DNA from: Stenotrophomonas maltophilia
GTDB lineage: Bacteria; Pseudomonadota; Gammaproteobacteria; Xanthomonadales; Xanthomonadaceae
Assembly (NCBI GenBank): GCA_002386405.1
Contig: DGIP01000117.1
Coordinates: 1,379-19,558, forward strand
Length of the DNA: 18,180 nt
Direction of reading: 5' to 3'
Shown here: one piece after another, positions 1 through 6,774 of the stretch
How the letters are laid out: the number at the start of each line of letters is the position of its first letter
How positions within the stretch are numbered: the first letter of the stretch is position 1
The notes under the pieces: model-generated
What the model was told of the DNA's origin: nothing
What the model saw: the letters and a program-made list of their open reading frames with translations, nothing else
Database searches by the model: none
Position numbers and translations under genes: made by a program

Positions 1-134
1 TAAACGGCCATTCGCGTACATGCCGACCGTTGGTCGGTATGCACCGGTAAACGGCCATTCGCGTACATACCGACCGTTGGTCGGTATGTACCGGGAAACG
101 GCCATGCGGGTAGGTACCGACCGTTGGTCGGTAC
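1..134. repeat. Tandem array of three 47-bp units carrying SMAG/REP hairpins
   Basis: The block aaacggccat recurs at positions 2, 49 and 96, an exact 47-base period. Each unit is followed by a hairpin built on the core GACC-GTT-GGTC. The hairpin of unit 2 (63-91) is a perfect 13-bp stem with a GTT loop. The hairpin of unit 3 (110-134) starts with GTAG, the head motif known from Stenotrophomonas SMAG repeats, while units 1 and 2 have GTAC there. The array lies just after the phoQ stop codon and may stabilise or end that transcript. It probably continues left of the window. Confidence 0.85.
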
Positions 135-143
135 ACTCTGGAC

Positions 144-1571
144 TTACGGCCCGGGTGGCAGCTTCACTTCAAACCGCGCGCCACCCAGTTCCGGCGAACG
201 CTTCACCTGCAGTTCGCCGCGGTAGTCCTTGATCAGGTCCTGCACGATCGACAGGCCGATGCCGTGTCCCTGCACGCGTTCATCGCCGCGCACGCCACGC
301 TGCAGCACCTTGGCGATGTCGTCCGGGGCAATGCCCGGGCCGTCATCGTCCACCGACAGCACCAGCCCGGCGCGACGCATTCCCGGCGCGCTGAACGGCT
401 TGGCGGTGAGCAGCACGCGGCGGTTGGCCCACTTGAACGCGTTCTCCAGCAGGTTGCCAAGCAGTTCCTGCAGGTCGCCCGGCTCGCCATGGAAGCGAGC
501 ACCGTCGTCGATATCGAACTCGCACAGCACGCCCTTCGAGGCGTACACCTTCTCCAGCCCGCGCACGATTTCCTCGGCGTTGGACTCGATCGGCAGCGGC
601 GCCGAGAACAGCTTGTGGCCCGACGATGCCGCACGCGCCAGCTGGTAGGACACCAGGTTGTTCATGCGGCGCAGCTGCACATCGAATTCCTGGCGCAGGT
701 CCTGGTCGGCCGCGCCACTGTCGAGCTGCGTGCGCAGCACCGCCAATGGCGTTTTCAGGCTGTGCGCCAGGTCCGCCAGGGTGTTGCGCTGGCGCTCGAG
801 GTTCTCGCGCTCGCTTTCAATGAAGGCGTTGATGCTGTCGGTGAGCGGCTCCAGCTCGCGCGGGTGGCGTTCGCTCATGCGCTCGGTTTCGCCGCGCTGC
901 ACCTTGGTCAGCTCGGTGATCACCCGCCGCATCGGGCGCAGGCTCCACTGCAGGATGACGGTCTGCAACAGCAGCAGGATCAACCCCGCGCCTCCCATCC
1001 AGAACCACACCCGGCCACGGAACACGCGCAGCTGCGCACCGAGCGCGCGCGAGTCTTCCATCACGTAGATGGTGTACGGGAATTCGGTGGCCGGGTCGGC
1101 GTCGGCATCCCACACCAGGCCCAGGCCATAGCGGTACACCGAGCCCTGGCTGCCGTCGATCTGGATCATCGGCAGCGGGCCTTCGAACACTTCCTGGCGC
1201 GGGGCCAGCAGCTTGCCGCCCACGGTGGGCAGCATCGGGCCTTCGGCGGACATGGAGTTGCCCTTGCCGTCTGGCATGACCACCTGCAGGTACAGGCCGC
1301 TGCCTGGCACGTCGAAGCGGGGATCCGGCGGTTGCTCGCGGATGTACAGCGAGCGGTCGCGGGTGAAGTCGATGCCGGCCGCGTAGGCGGTGGCATAGTT
1401 TTTCAGGCGCTCGCGCAGGTTGGCGCGCGCCGTGTCGGCGAACGCCGCATCCAGTGCGTAGCCTGCAATCGCCAGGAAGGCGAGCAGGCTCACACTTGCA
1501 GCCAGCAGCTGGCGTGCCTGCAGGGAGCGCGGCCGCCAGCGTTTAAAGAACCACAGACGGCCTGACATCAT
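144..1571 (-). CDS. phoQ: PhoQ-type sensor histidine kinase
   Basis: This is a 475-residue inner-membrane sensor kinase that should phosphorylate the response regulator encoded just upstream. A first membrane helix (about 21-43) and a second (about 188-210) enclose a periplasmic sensor of roughly 145 residues. A HAMP-like linker follows, then the H box DLAHSLKTPL with the phospho-acceptor His270, the N box around Asn373/Asn377, the G1 box DDDGPGI (408-414) and the G2 box GHGIGLS (435-441). Twenty bases separate it from phoP. Two adjacent ATG codons (1571 and 1568) are possible starts, and the RBS is weak, so translation may depend on coupling to phoP. In Xanthomonas and Stenotrophomonas this kinase is tied to Mg2+ and antimicrobial-peptide responses and to polymyxin tolerance. 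The name rests on the PhoP-like partner and the domain layout; the ligand cannot be read from the sequence. Confidence 0.9.
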   Translation of the reverse strand: MMSGRLWFFKRWRPRSLQARQLLAASVSLLAFLAIAGYALDAAFADTARANLRERLKNYATAYAAGIDFTRDRSLYIREQPPDPRFDVPGSGLYLQVVMPDGKGNSMSAEGPMLPTVGGKLLAPRQEVFEGPLPMIQIDGSQGSVYRYGLGLVWDADADPATEFPYTIYVMEDSRALGAQLRVFRGRVWFWMGGAGLILLLLQTVILQWSLRPMRRVITELTKVQRGETERMSERHPRELEPLTDSINAFIESERENLERQRNTLADLAHSLKTPLAVLRTQLDSGAADQDLRQEFDVQLRRMNNLVSYQLARAASSGHKLFSAPLPIESNAEEIVRGLEKVYASKGVLCEFDIDDGARFHGEPGDLQELLGNLLENAFKWANRRVLLTAKPFSAPGMRRAGLVLSVDDDGPGIAPDDIAKVLQRGVRGDERVQGHGIGLSIVQDLIKDYRGELQVKRSPELGGARFEVKLPPGP

Positions 1572-1591
1572 CCCATCGCCGGACTAACGGC

Positions 1592-2275
1592 TCAGCCCTC
1601 GTTGCGCGGAATCGCGAAGCGGTAGCCACGGCCACGCACGGTTTCGATCGGCTTCAGTTCGCCGTCCGGATCCAGCTTCTTGCGCAGGCGGCCGATGAAC
1701 ACTTCCAGCACGTTCGAGTCGCGGTCGAAATCCTGCTGATAGATGTGTTCGGTGAGGTCGGCCTTGGAGACCAGTTCACCGGCATGCATCATCAGGTATT
1801 CCAGCACCTTGTACTCGTAGCTGGTGAGGTCCACGTTGCTGCCTGCAACGCTGACGGTCTGCGCGGCAAGATCCAGCGCGACCGGACCGCATTCGAGCGT
1901 CGGCTTGCTCCAGCCCGCCGCGCGGCGCAGCAGCGCGTTGACGCGTGCCAGCAGCTCTTCGACGTGGAACGGCTTGACGAGGTAATCGTCGGCGCCCTGC
2001 TTGAGCCCTTCGACCTTGTCCTGCCAGCTCGAGCGGGCGGTAAGGATCAGCACGGGGAACTTCTTGCCCTCGTCGCGCAGCGCCTTGATCAGTTCCATGC
2101 CCGACATCTTGGGCAGACCCAGATCGATGATGCCTACGTCGAACGGCACTTCGCGGCCCATGTACAGACCTTCCTCACCGTCCTGTGCGGCATCGACGGC
2201 AAAGCCTTCGCGCTTGAGCCGGGCTGCAAGGGTTTCCCGCAGCGGGGCTTCGTCTTCGACCAGAAGGATACGCAT
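1592..2275 (-). CDS. phoP: PhoP-type response regulator, OmpR family
   Basis: This 227-residue DNA-binding response regulator is the likely partner of the downstream kinase. The receiver domain (1-115) has the acidic pocket E7/D8, the phospho-acceptor Asp51 in IIDLGLP, the switch Thr79 and Lys101 in LVKPF. A winged-helix effector domain fills residues 130-222 and ends with the usual VRGRGYRF motif. A clear Shine-Dalgarno (AGGGAGA on the minus strand) precedes the ATG. It lies 72 bases after the PepSY-like gene and 20 bases before phoQ, all in one direction. Length and motifs are normal for the family. Confidence 0.93.
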   Translation of the reverse strand: MRILLVEDEAPLRETLAARLKREGFAVDAAQDGEEGLYMGREVPFDVGIIDLGLPKMSGMELIKALRDEGKKFPVLILTARSSWQDKVEGLKQGADDYLVKPFHVEELLARVNALLRRAAGWSKPTLECGPVALDLAAQTVSVAGSNVDLTSYEYKVLEYLMMHAGELVSKADLTEHIYQQDFDRDSNVLEVFIGRLRKKLDPDGELKPIETVRGRGYRFAIPRNEG

Positions 2276-2347
2276 GAACTCTCCCTAGTGTCCTGGGTGT
2301 GGCCTGGGGCCAGTGGCTAACAGATGACTGCGGACAACTATCCCCGT

Positions 2348-2719
2348 TCAGGGGTTATCGCCGCGTAGTGATGACATATCCGAACGCGGCGTGCGGGGCT
2401 GTGAACGCGGCTGGGCCGGATCGTCCATGTAGCGGACGCGACCCCTGTCATCCATGTATTTCACCCGGTTGATGTCCCGGCCGTCATAGGGCACCCGCTC
2501 CGCGCCGAGGATATGGCCACCGGTGGTCCGCTGGACCCGGCGCACGGCGTCGGACAGGGAACGCTCCTGGGGAGCACCGCGGGAGGCCCGCACCATCGCT
2601 TCGGCCCGGGCCGGATCCGGCTGGGGAGCCTGTGCGCCGGCGCTGCCAATGGCAGCAACGGCACCGCTCGCCAGCAGGGCGACAACGGCAAAACGGCGGT
2701 GGCGGGTTACGGATGACAT
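2348..2719 (-). CDS. Small exported PepSY-like protein upstream of phoPQ
   Basis: The protein has 123 residues. Residues 1-30 form a signal peptide (basic start, hydrophobic AVVALLASGAVAAIGSAG, cleavage near AQA), so it should be periplasmic. Residues 50-98 read like a single PepSY unit: a helix (LSDAVRRVQRTTGG) followed by strands of the pattern HILGAERV, INRVKYMDD, GRVRYMDD. The tail is rich in Pro, Arg and Ser. It is the first gene before phoP in the same direction, and a promoter of its own is visible upstream, so it is probably co-transcribed with phoPQ. A periplasmic partner of the PhoQ sensor domain is a reasonable guess but only an inference. The PepSY call rests on sequence pattern, not on a database match. 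Confidence 0.75.
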   Translation of the reverse strand: MSSVTRHRRFAVVALLASGAVAAIGSAGAQAPQPDPARAEAMVRASRGAPQERSLSDAVRRVQRTTGGHILGAERVPYDGRDINRVKYMDDRGRVRYMDDPAQPRSQPRTPRSDMSSLRGDNP

Positions 2720-2727
2720 CAGGTCTG

Positions 2728-2756
2728 ATCCTAGCGGAGCGCGTCAAAACGTTCAA
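2728..2756 (-). promoter_or_regulatory. Putative sigma70 promoter of the PepSY-like gene and phoPQ
   Basis: On the minus strand a -35 TTGAAC (2756-2751) is separated by exactly 17 bases from a -10 TAGGAT (2733-2728), just upstream of the ATG at 2719. Each box matches the consensus at four of six positions. No convincing PhoP box was found next to it. Confidence 0.45.
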
Positions 2757-2867
2757 AAGTTGTGAATCGGCAGCCGCCAGCCTGGGCCGGCACTTTACGA
2801 ATCTTTTGCAAATTCTTGGTTTTACGCAGTGAATCCGGTCTGAACTTTTCTGACCGCCGCATCGCTT

Positions 2868-2885
2868 TGTTCATCTAGGTGAACA
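2868..2885. promoter_or_regulatory. Inverted repeat TGTTCA-N6-TGAACA
   Basis: This is a perfect 6-bp inverted repeat with a 6-base spacer, the shape of a dimeric regulator's binding site. It lies between the dusA stop and the promoter of the PepSY-phoPQ unit, about 110 bases upstream of that promoter. The regulator is unknown, and chance occurrence is possible. Confidence 0.3.
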
Positions 2886-2932
2886 TTGACGGCTACTTGT
2901 CGCCCGATGTCAAGCGCGGTCTGAGACGCGGT

Positions 2933-3946
2933 TCACGCTGCGACGCGTTCCGCCTGGTCGCGGGTGATGGTCAGGGCCTGCTCGATCAGGCTCCAATCGG
3001 CCCCCGGGCGGTGTGCGCCCTCGCTGAGCACCTGGCGGAAGGCGCGGCCACCGGGCTGCCCGTGGAACAGGCCCAGCAGGTGGCGGGTGATGTGCTTCAG
3101 GGCCAGCCCACGGGCCAACTGGGCCTCGATGTAGGGGCGCATGGCGCGCAGCAGGGCCTCGCGTGGCTGCAGTGCAGCACCGGTCTGCGCAGCCTCCAGC
3201 TGATGCAGCACGTAGGGGTCGTGGTAGGCCGCGCGGCCCAGCATCACCCCGTCCAGCCCAGGCAGCTGGGCCTGGGCGGCGTCCACCGTGGCCAGGCCGC
3301 CGTTGAGCACGATCTGCAGCTGCGGGCGGTCGGTCTTGAGCCGGTGCGCCCAGTCGTAGCGCAGCGGCGGGACTTCGCGGTTTTCCTTCGGCGACAGACC
3401 CTTCAGCCAGGCGTTGCGGGCGTGCACTATGAACATCGCGCTGCCGGCGTTGGCGGACTGATCGACGAAGTTGACGAAGGTTTCGTAGTCGTTGTCTTCA
3501 TCCACGCCCAATCGGCATTTCACCGTGACCGGGATCTTCACCGCACCGACCATGGCCGCCACGCACTCGGCCACCAGGGTGGGCTCGCGCATCAGGCAGG
3601 CGCCGAACCGGCCGGCCTGGACCCGGTCGGAGGGGCAGCCGCAGTTGAGGTTGACCTCGTCGTAGCCCCACTCCTGGGCGATCTGCGCGGCCTGCGCAAG
3701 CAGGGCCGGATCGCTGCCGCCCAGCTGCAGGGCCAGCGGCTGTTCGCTGCCATCGAAGGCCAGCAGGCGCTCGCGGTCACCGTGGATCACGGCGTTGGCG
3801 TGCACCATTTCCGTGTACAGCCGCGCACCCGGGGCCAGCAGCCGGTGGAACACGCGGCAATGGCGGTCCGTCCAATCCATCATGGGGGCGACGGAAAGGC
3901 GCAGGGAAGCGGCGTAGCGGTCTGCAGGGGTGGCAGGCAGGGTCAT
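2933..3946 (-). CDS. dusA: tRNA-dihydrouridine(20/20a) synthase DusA
   Basis: This is an FMN enzyme that reduces U20/U20a in the D-loop of tRNAs to dihydrouridine using NADPH. The 337 residues match the usual DusA length. Family motifs in order are APMMDWTDRHCR (20-31), LYTEMVHANAV (43-53), LQLGGSDP (73-80), NLNCGCPSDRVQAG (99-112) with the catalytic Cys104 in GCP, and VTVKCRLGVDE (140-150). LNGGLATVDAAQ lies further on, in the phosphate-binding part of the TIM barrel. The start at ATG 3946 fits the conserved N-terminus, although no strong Shine-Dalgarno is seen. It is a single-gene unit, with unrelated neighbours on both sides. Confidence 0.95.
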   Translation of the reverse strand: MTLPATPADRYAASLRLSVAPMMDWTDRHCRVFHRLLAPGARLYTEMVHANAVIHGDRERLLAFDGSEQPLALQLGGSDPALLAQAAQIAQEWGYDEVNLNCGCPSDRVQAGRFGACLMREPTLVAECVAAMVGAVKIPVTVKCRLGVDEDNDYETFVNFVDQSANAGSAMFIVHARNAWLKGLSPKENREVPPLRYDWAHRLKTDRPQLQIVLNGGLATVDAAQAQLPGLDGVMLGRAAYHDPYVLHQLEAAQTGAALQPREALLRAMRPYIEAQLARGLALKHITRHLLGLFHGQPGGRAFRQVLSEGAHRPGADWSLIEQALTITRDQAERVAA

Positions 3947-4039
3947 GGGTGTCGGATCAGGCTGGGAAGTGCTGGGTTTGCCAGCGCGATCAATAGTTTA
4001 CACCGGGCCACTGAACCGGGCCGGGATGGCGCGGACCGG

Positions 4040-4079
4040 GACGTACGTCAATGACGTATGTACGTCATTGGCGTACTCT
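4040..4079 (+). promoter_or_regulatory. Operator/promoter of the NadS-like gene
   Basis: Positions 4049-4070 form a perfect 10-bp inverted repeat around TG (half-site caatgacgta). It is preceded by a second palindrome, gacgtacgtc, at 4040-4049. A possible promoter overlaps it: -35 atgacg (4051-4056), a 17-base spacer and -10 tactct (4074-4079). This is typical of autorepression by HTH antitoxins. Confidence 0.6.
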
Positions 4080-4133
4080 GAAACGCATCCTTCCGCGCAG
4101 CGCGGGAGTGCCTTCAAGCAAACGGGTGGGTAA

Positions 4134-4430
4134 GTGGACAAGACCGTCTTTGCCGAACTGATAGGGAGCGTGGCCGAGGCCGATGAGATCCTGAAGGGTA
4201 ATCAGGTACCGTCGCGTGAGCTCCATGTCAGCCCCGTGCAAGTGCGCGAGATTCGCCAAGCTACGGGGCTGTCGCAGCAGAAATTCGCGCGCATCATCCA
4301 CGTGGACGTTGGCACACTGCGAAACTGGGAACAGGGGCGGCGGGACCCCACGGGTCCGGCACGTGCCCTGCTCCACGTCATCATGAAGAATCCCAAGGAG
4401 ACGCTTCGGGTGCTGGCGGAGGCGGGTTGA
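4134..4430 (+). CDS. NadS-like HTH antitoxin/regulator without an adjacent toxin
   Basis: The 98-residue protein has an N-terminal helix (MDKTVFAELIGSVAEADEIL), a short linker and an XRE/Cro helix-turn-helix at about 36-80 (VREIRQATGLSQQKFARIIH, then TLRNWEQGRRDPTGPA). This matches the NadS/HigA-2-type antitoxins of RelE/HigB modules. In this family the toxin gene normally lies directly upstream. Here only about 55 bases lie between the palindromic operator and the GTG start, too short for a toxin, and the gene downstream is convergent and unrelated. It is therefore an orphan, either a decayed module or a stand-alone regulator. The start is GTG 4134 with GGGTGGG upstream; no ATG fits the family's N-terminus. 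Confidence 0.85.
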   Translation: MDKTVFAELIGSVAEADEILKGNQVPSRELHVSPVQVREIRQATGLSQQKFARIIHVDVGTLRNWEQGRRDPTGPARALLHVIMKNPKETLRVLAEAG

Positions 4431-4462
4431 TTCCTCGCCCGGTGGCCGGTCATTCTCTTGAA

Positions 4463-4939
4463 TCAGGGGTTTTGCCAATCGCCCGCACGCCGGGTGCGCA
4501 ATGCGACAAGCTCAATCTGGATGTGCTCGCGGACTCCTCCCCACCCGTAGACGGCCTCAACGCTACGCGGTGCGCTGGTCGGGCCATGGGCTGTCACCTC
4601 CATTACCCGGTCAAGCATCAGCTTGCCGTTGTGCGAAGAACCTCTCCATAGCTCCAGCCGTAGCTTCAACGGAAGCAGCTCGGTGGACTGGTCGGCTTTC
4701 ATCACGTTTACCCCGAGCGTATAGCCATCCCTCTCACTTGCGCCGATCGATACTTCGGCACGGCCAGCGGTTGGCATCCCCAGGATGGGGGCCATCACTT
4801 CCCTTCCGTTTATCGATACCTTGAACGACATGGCCTGGACGTTTTCAGGCATCTCCGATGCCGCTTGAACCGAAACCGGGATCGCGGTGACGGCCACCCA
4901 CGAAGCAGCTACGAAGATTCCCCTGAAGAATGGAAGCAT
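4463..4939 (-). CDS. Exported protein of unknown function
   Basis: The protein has 158 residues. Residues 1-26 are a signal peptide (hydrophobic FFRGIFVAASWVAVTAIPV, cleavage after VQA). The mature part alternates polar and hydrophobic residues as in a beta-sandwich (MSFKVSINGREVMAPIL, AEVSIGASERDGYTLGVNVM, LKLRLELWRG). No catalytic motif, lipobox or further membrane segment is visible. A good Shine-Dalgarno (AAGGTGA on the minus strand) supports ATG 4939. It converges on the NadS-like gene and diverges from the cation transporter, with 109 bases between the two starts that must hold both promoters. I do not recognise the family. Confidence 0.7.
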   Translation of the reverse strand: MLPFFRGIFVAASWVAVTAIPVSVQAASEMPENVQAMSFKVSINGREVMAPILGMPTAGRAEVSIGASERDGYTLGVNVMKADQSTELLPLKLRLELWRGSSHNGKLMLDRVMEVTAHGPTSAPRSVEAVYGWGGVREHIQIELVALRTRRAGDWQNP

Positions 4940-5048
4940 TGAAGTTCACCTTGGATTGCGTGACCAAAGAAGGGCAATCTACTGCCCAAGGCGCCCTTGG
5001 CTCTCCAATGGCCGTCACGGATCCCGCTAGGATTTCCCCGAATTCACC

Positions 5049-6005
5049 ATGAGCCTTTTTCACCCTTCCAGCTTCGACAGCACCACCGAACAAGGGGTCC
5101 TGCGCCTGTCAATCGCAGCCTCGTTCGGCGTTGCGGCAATCGCCGTCGCGTTCGGCCTGTTCGCCAACTCCTCGCTGATCATCTTTGACGGCATCTATGG
5201 CCTGATCGACGTGGTGATGACCTGGCTGTCGCTGCTGGTGGTGCGGTTGATCAGCATGTCCACCAACGTGGATGCATTGCAGTCCCGCTTGAACCAGCGC
5301 TTCACCATGGGCTTCTGGCACCTGGAACCCATCGTACTGGGGGTCAGCGGCACGCTGATGATCGGCGCTGCCTTGTATGCAGCGGTCAATGCGGTGGACG
5401 CATTGATGTCGGGTGGGCGCGAGATCGAATTGGGGCCCGCCATCGTCTTCGCGGTGATTTCTATCATCGTCGAGAGCGGCCTGGCGTTGTTCGTACGCCG
5501 CGCCAACCGTTCGATCGGTTCCGAATTCATCGCATTGGATGCAAAGAACTGGGTGGTGGCCGCGAGCATGTCGGCGGCCTATCTGGTTGCCTTCGTCGGC
5601 GGCTGGCTGCTGCGTGGCACGGAGTGGGCGTGGCTGGTGCCCTACATCGATCCGGCCATTCTGCTGGTGGTGTGCATGTTCGTCGTGGTCGCGCCACTTG
5701 GCACCGTGCGCCAGGCGCTGTCGGACATCCTGCTCATCACCCCGGCGGACCTGCAGGCGCACGTTGACGAGGTTGCACGCGGCATCGTCGCCAAGCACGG
5801 CTTCATTGAACACCGCAGCTACGTGGCCAAGGTGGGGCGTGGCGACCAGATCGAACTGTTCTTCGTGGTACCGGCCAACGACCCGCCGCGCCCACTGGTC
5901 GAATGGGACCAGCTGCGCGACGAGATCGGTGAGGCGTTGGGTGAGGAATCGACCGACCGGTGGCTGACGATCATGTTCACGACTGATCGAGAGTGGACGA
6001 TTTAA
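5049..6005 (+). CDS. Cation diffusion facilitator family transporter
   Basis: This 318-residue inner-membrane protein is a likely divalent-metal/proton antiporter. Membrane segments lie at about 19-40, 43-68, 95-117, 128-150, 168-188 and 198-218, followed by a cytoplasmic ferredoxin-like domain (about 232-318), the standard CDF plan. Signature stretches are SLIIFDGIYGLIDVVMTW (42-59), RFTMGFWHLEP (84-94) and GSEFIALDAKNW (157-168), which resemble the subgroup of predicted Co/Zn/Cd transporters known as COG3965. The usual metal ligands are altered: Asp47 is present, but the position four residues later is Gly, and segment 5 has DAKNW rather than HxxxD. The substrate cannot be predicted. Confidence 0.85.
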   Translation: MSLFHPSSFDSTTEQGVLRLSIAASFGVAAIAVAFGLFANSSLIIFDGIYGLIDVVMTWLSLLVVRLISMSTNVDALQSRLNQRFTMGFWHLEPIVLGVSGTLMIGAALYAAVNAVDALMSGGREIELGPAIVFAVISIIVESGLALFVRRANRSIGSEFIALDAKNWVVAASMSAAYLVAFVGGWLLRGTEWAWLVPYIDPAILLVVCMFVVVAPLGTVRQALSDILLITPADLQAHVDEVARGIVAKHGFIEHRSYVAKVGRGDQIELFFVVPANDPPRPLVEWDQLRDEIGEALGEESTDRWLTIMFTTDREWTI

Positions 6006-6126
6006 GGAGACGAACCTTTCAGCAACCAGCCGCGCCCTTTATTCAAACGCATCCACCATCAACCAACTTCAATCTTTAGCACCGCGAAAGGAACCAGTGG
6101 CGGGATCGCGGAAACCATTCACGAAG

Positions 6127-6774
6127 CTACGCAACGCGCAAAAAGCTCTTCTGGGCCACCGAGTTCTCGACGTCCGTCTTAAACATCCTCATCAAAAACG
6201 TGACCTCTTCTACGAGCGAGAGATATCGTTCTTTCGAAACAACAAGATGTTCGCCATGGGCGATACCATTTCGACTTGGAAGCAGCACGTCGTCAATAAT
6301 TGGATAGCGCGCGGAATATCCCTCTGTGTCCAACCCGATCCAGCCCGCAATGTTTTCAAAAACTGCCGAACTTAAGTTGCTTTCCGTGCTAATCCCCCTG
6401 GATCTTGGCAAATCAACCGGCGAATCAAGGCTTTCGATCAAGTACCTAACCATAGGCACTACAACCTTAGACCTTGAGGAAGCAGAAGCCTCACTAAATT
6501 TCGCGCGAAGCGAGAGCGCGACCAACGAGGGGATCAGGGAACTACTCGCATCAGCCCTGTACGAAAGATAGTTAACGTACGAGTTCGCAGTATCTTTGAT
6601 GAAGCCTTCCCAATGAGCATAGAGAAGCGCAATGCCGCACCGCACATGAACGTTGGCGTTTCTACCCTCTGCGCGCTTTACCGCGCTTGTCAATTCATAG
6701 ATTTCCTTGGATCGCCACGACATCTGGCGATCCAAATGGTCGAAGAGCTGCTGCCCCGTTCGGAACTCAGTCAT
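6127..6774 (-). CDS. HEPN-domain ribonuclease, MAE_28990/MAE_18760-like
   Basis: This 215-residue, probably cytoplasmic, all-helical protein carries the HEPN ribonuclease motif RNGIAH (Arg168-x4-His173) near its C-terminus. Upstream is a conserved-looking helix YAHWEGFIKD (52-61), as in the MAE_28990/MAE_18760-like HEPN families. HEPN proteins of this kind are RNA-cutting toxins in toxin-antitoxin and abortive-infection systems. Its ATG overlaps the stop of the DUF262 gene by four bases (ATGA), and no strong Shine-Dalgarno precedes it, so the two should be translated together. Codon use is far less GC-rich than in the neighbours, which points to transfer. The target RNA and trigger are unknown. 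Confidence 0.87.
   Translation of the reverse strand: MTEFRTGQQLFDHLDRQMSWRSKEIYELTSAVKRAEGRNANVHVRCGIALLYAHWEGFIKDTANSYVNYLSYRADASSSLIPSLVALSLRAKFSEASASSRSKVVVPMVRYLIESLDSPVDLPRSRGISTESNLSSAVFENIAGWIGLDTEGYSARYPIIDDVLLPSRNGIAHGEHLVVSKERYLSLVEEVTFLMRMFKTDVENSVAQKSFLRVA

Noticed and set aside
1..134. The regular hairpin repeats as a CRISPR array
   Set aside because: The 47-base period has no unique spacers; most of each unit, including the part between hairpins, is repeated, and no cas gene is present.
264..1565. Long plus-strand open frame (433 codons) opposite phoQ
   Set aside because: It is an antisense frame kept open by high GC; its composition is rich in His, Gln, Ala and Arg with no domain, and phoQ on the other strand has full kinase motifs.
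2879..4054. Plus-strand open frame of 391 codons opposite dusA
   Set aside because: It mirrors dusA, has the same biased antisense composition and no recognisable domain.
3930..4133. Plus-strand frame ending just before the NadS-like start, as a possible toxin
   Set aside because: It has no RelE/HigB features, crosses the palindromic operator and overlaps the dusA start; it is too short and out of character for the expected toxin.
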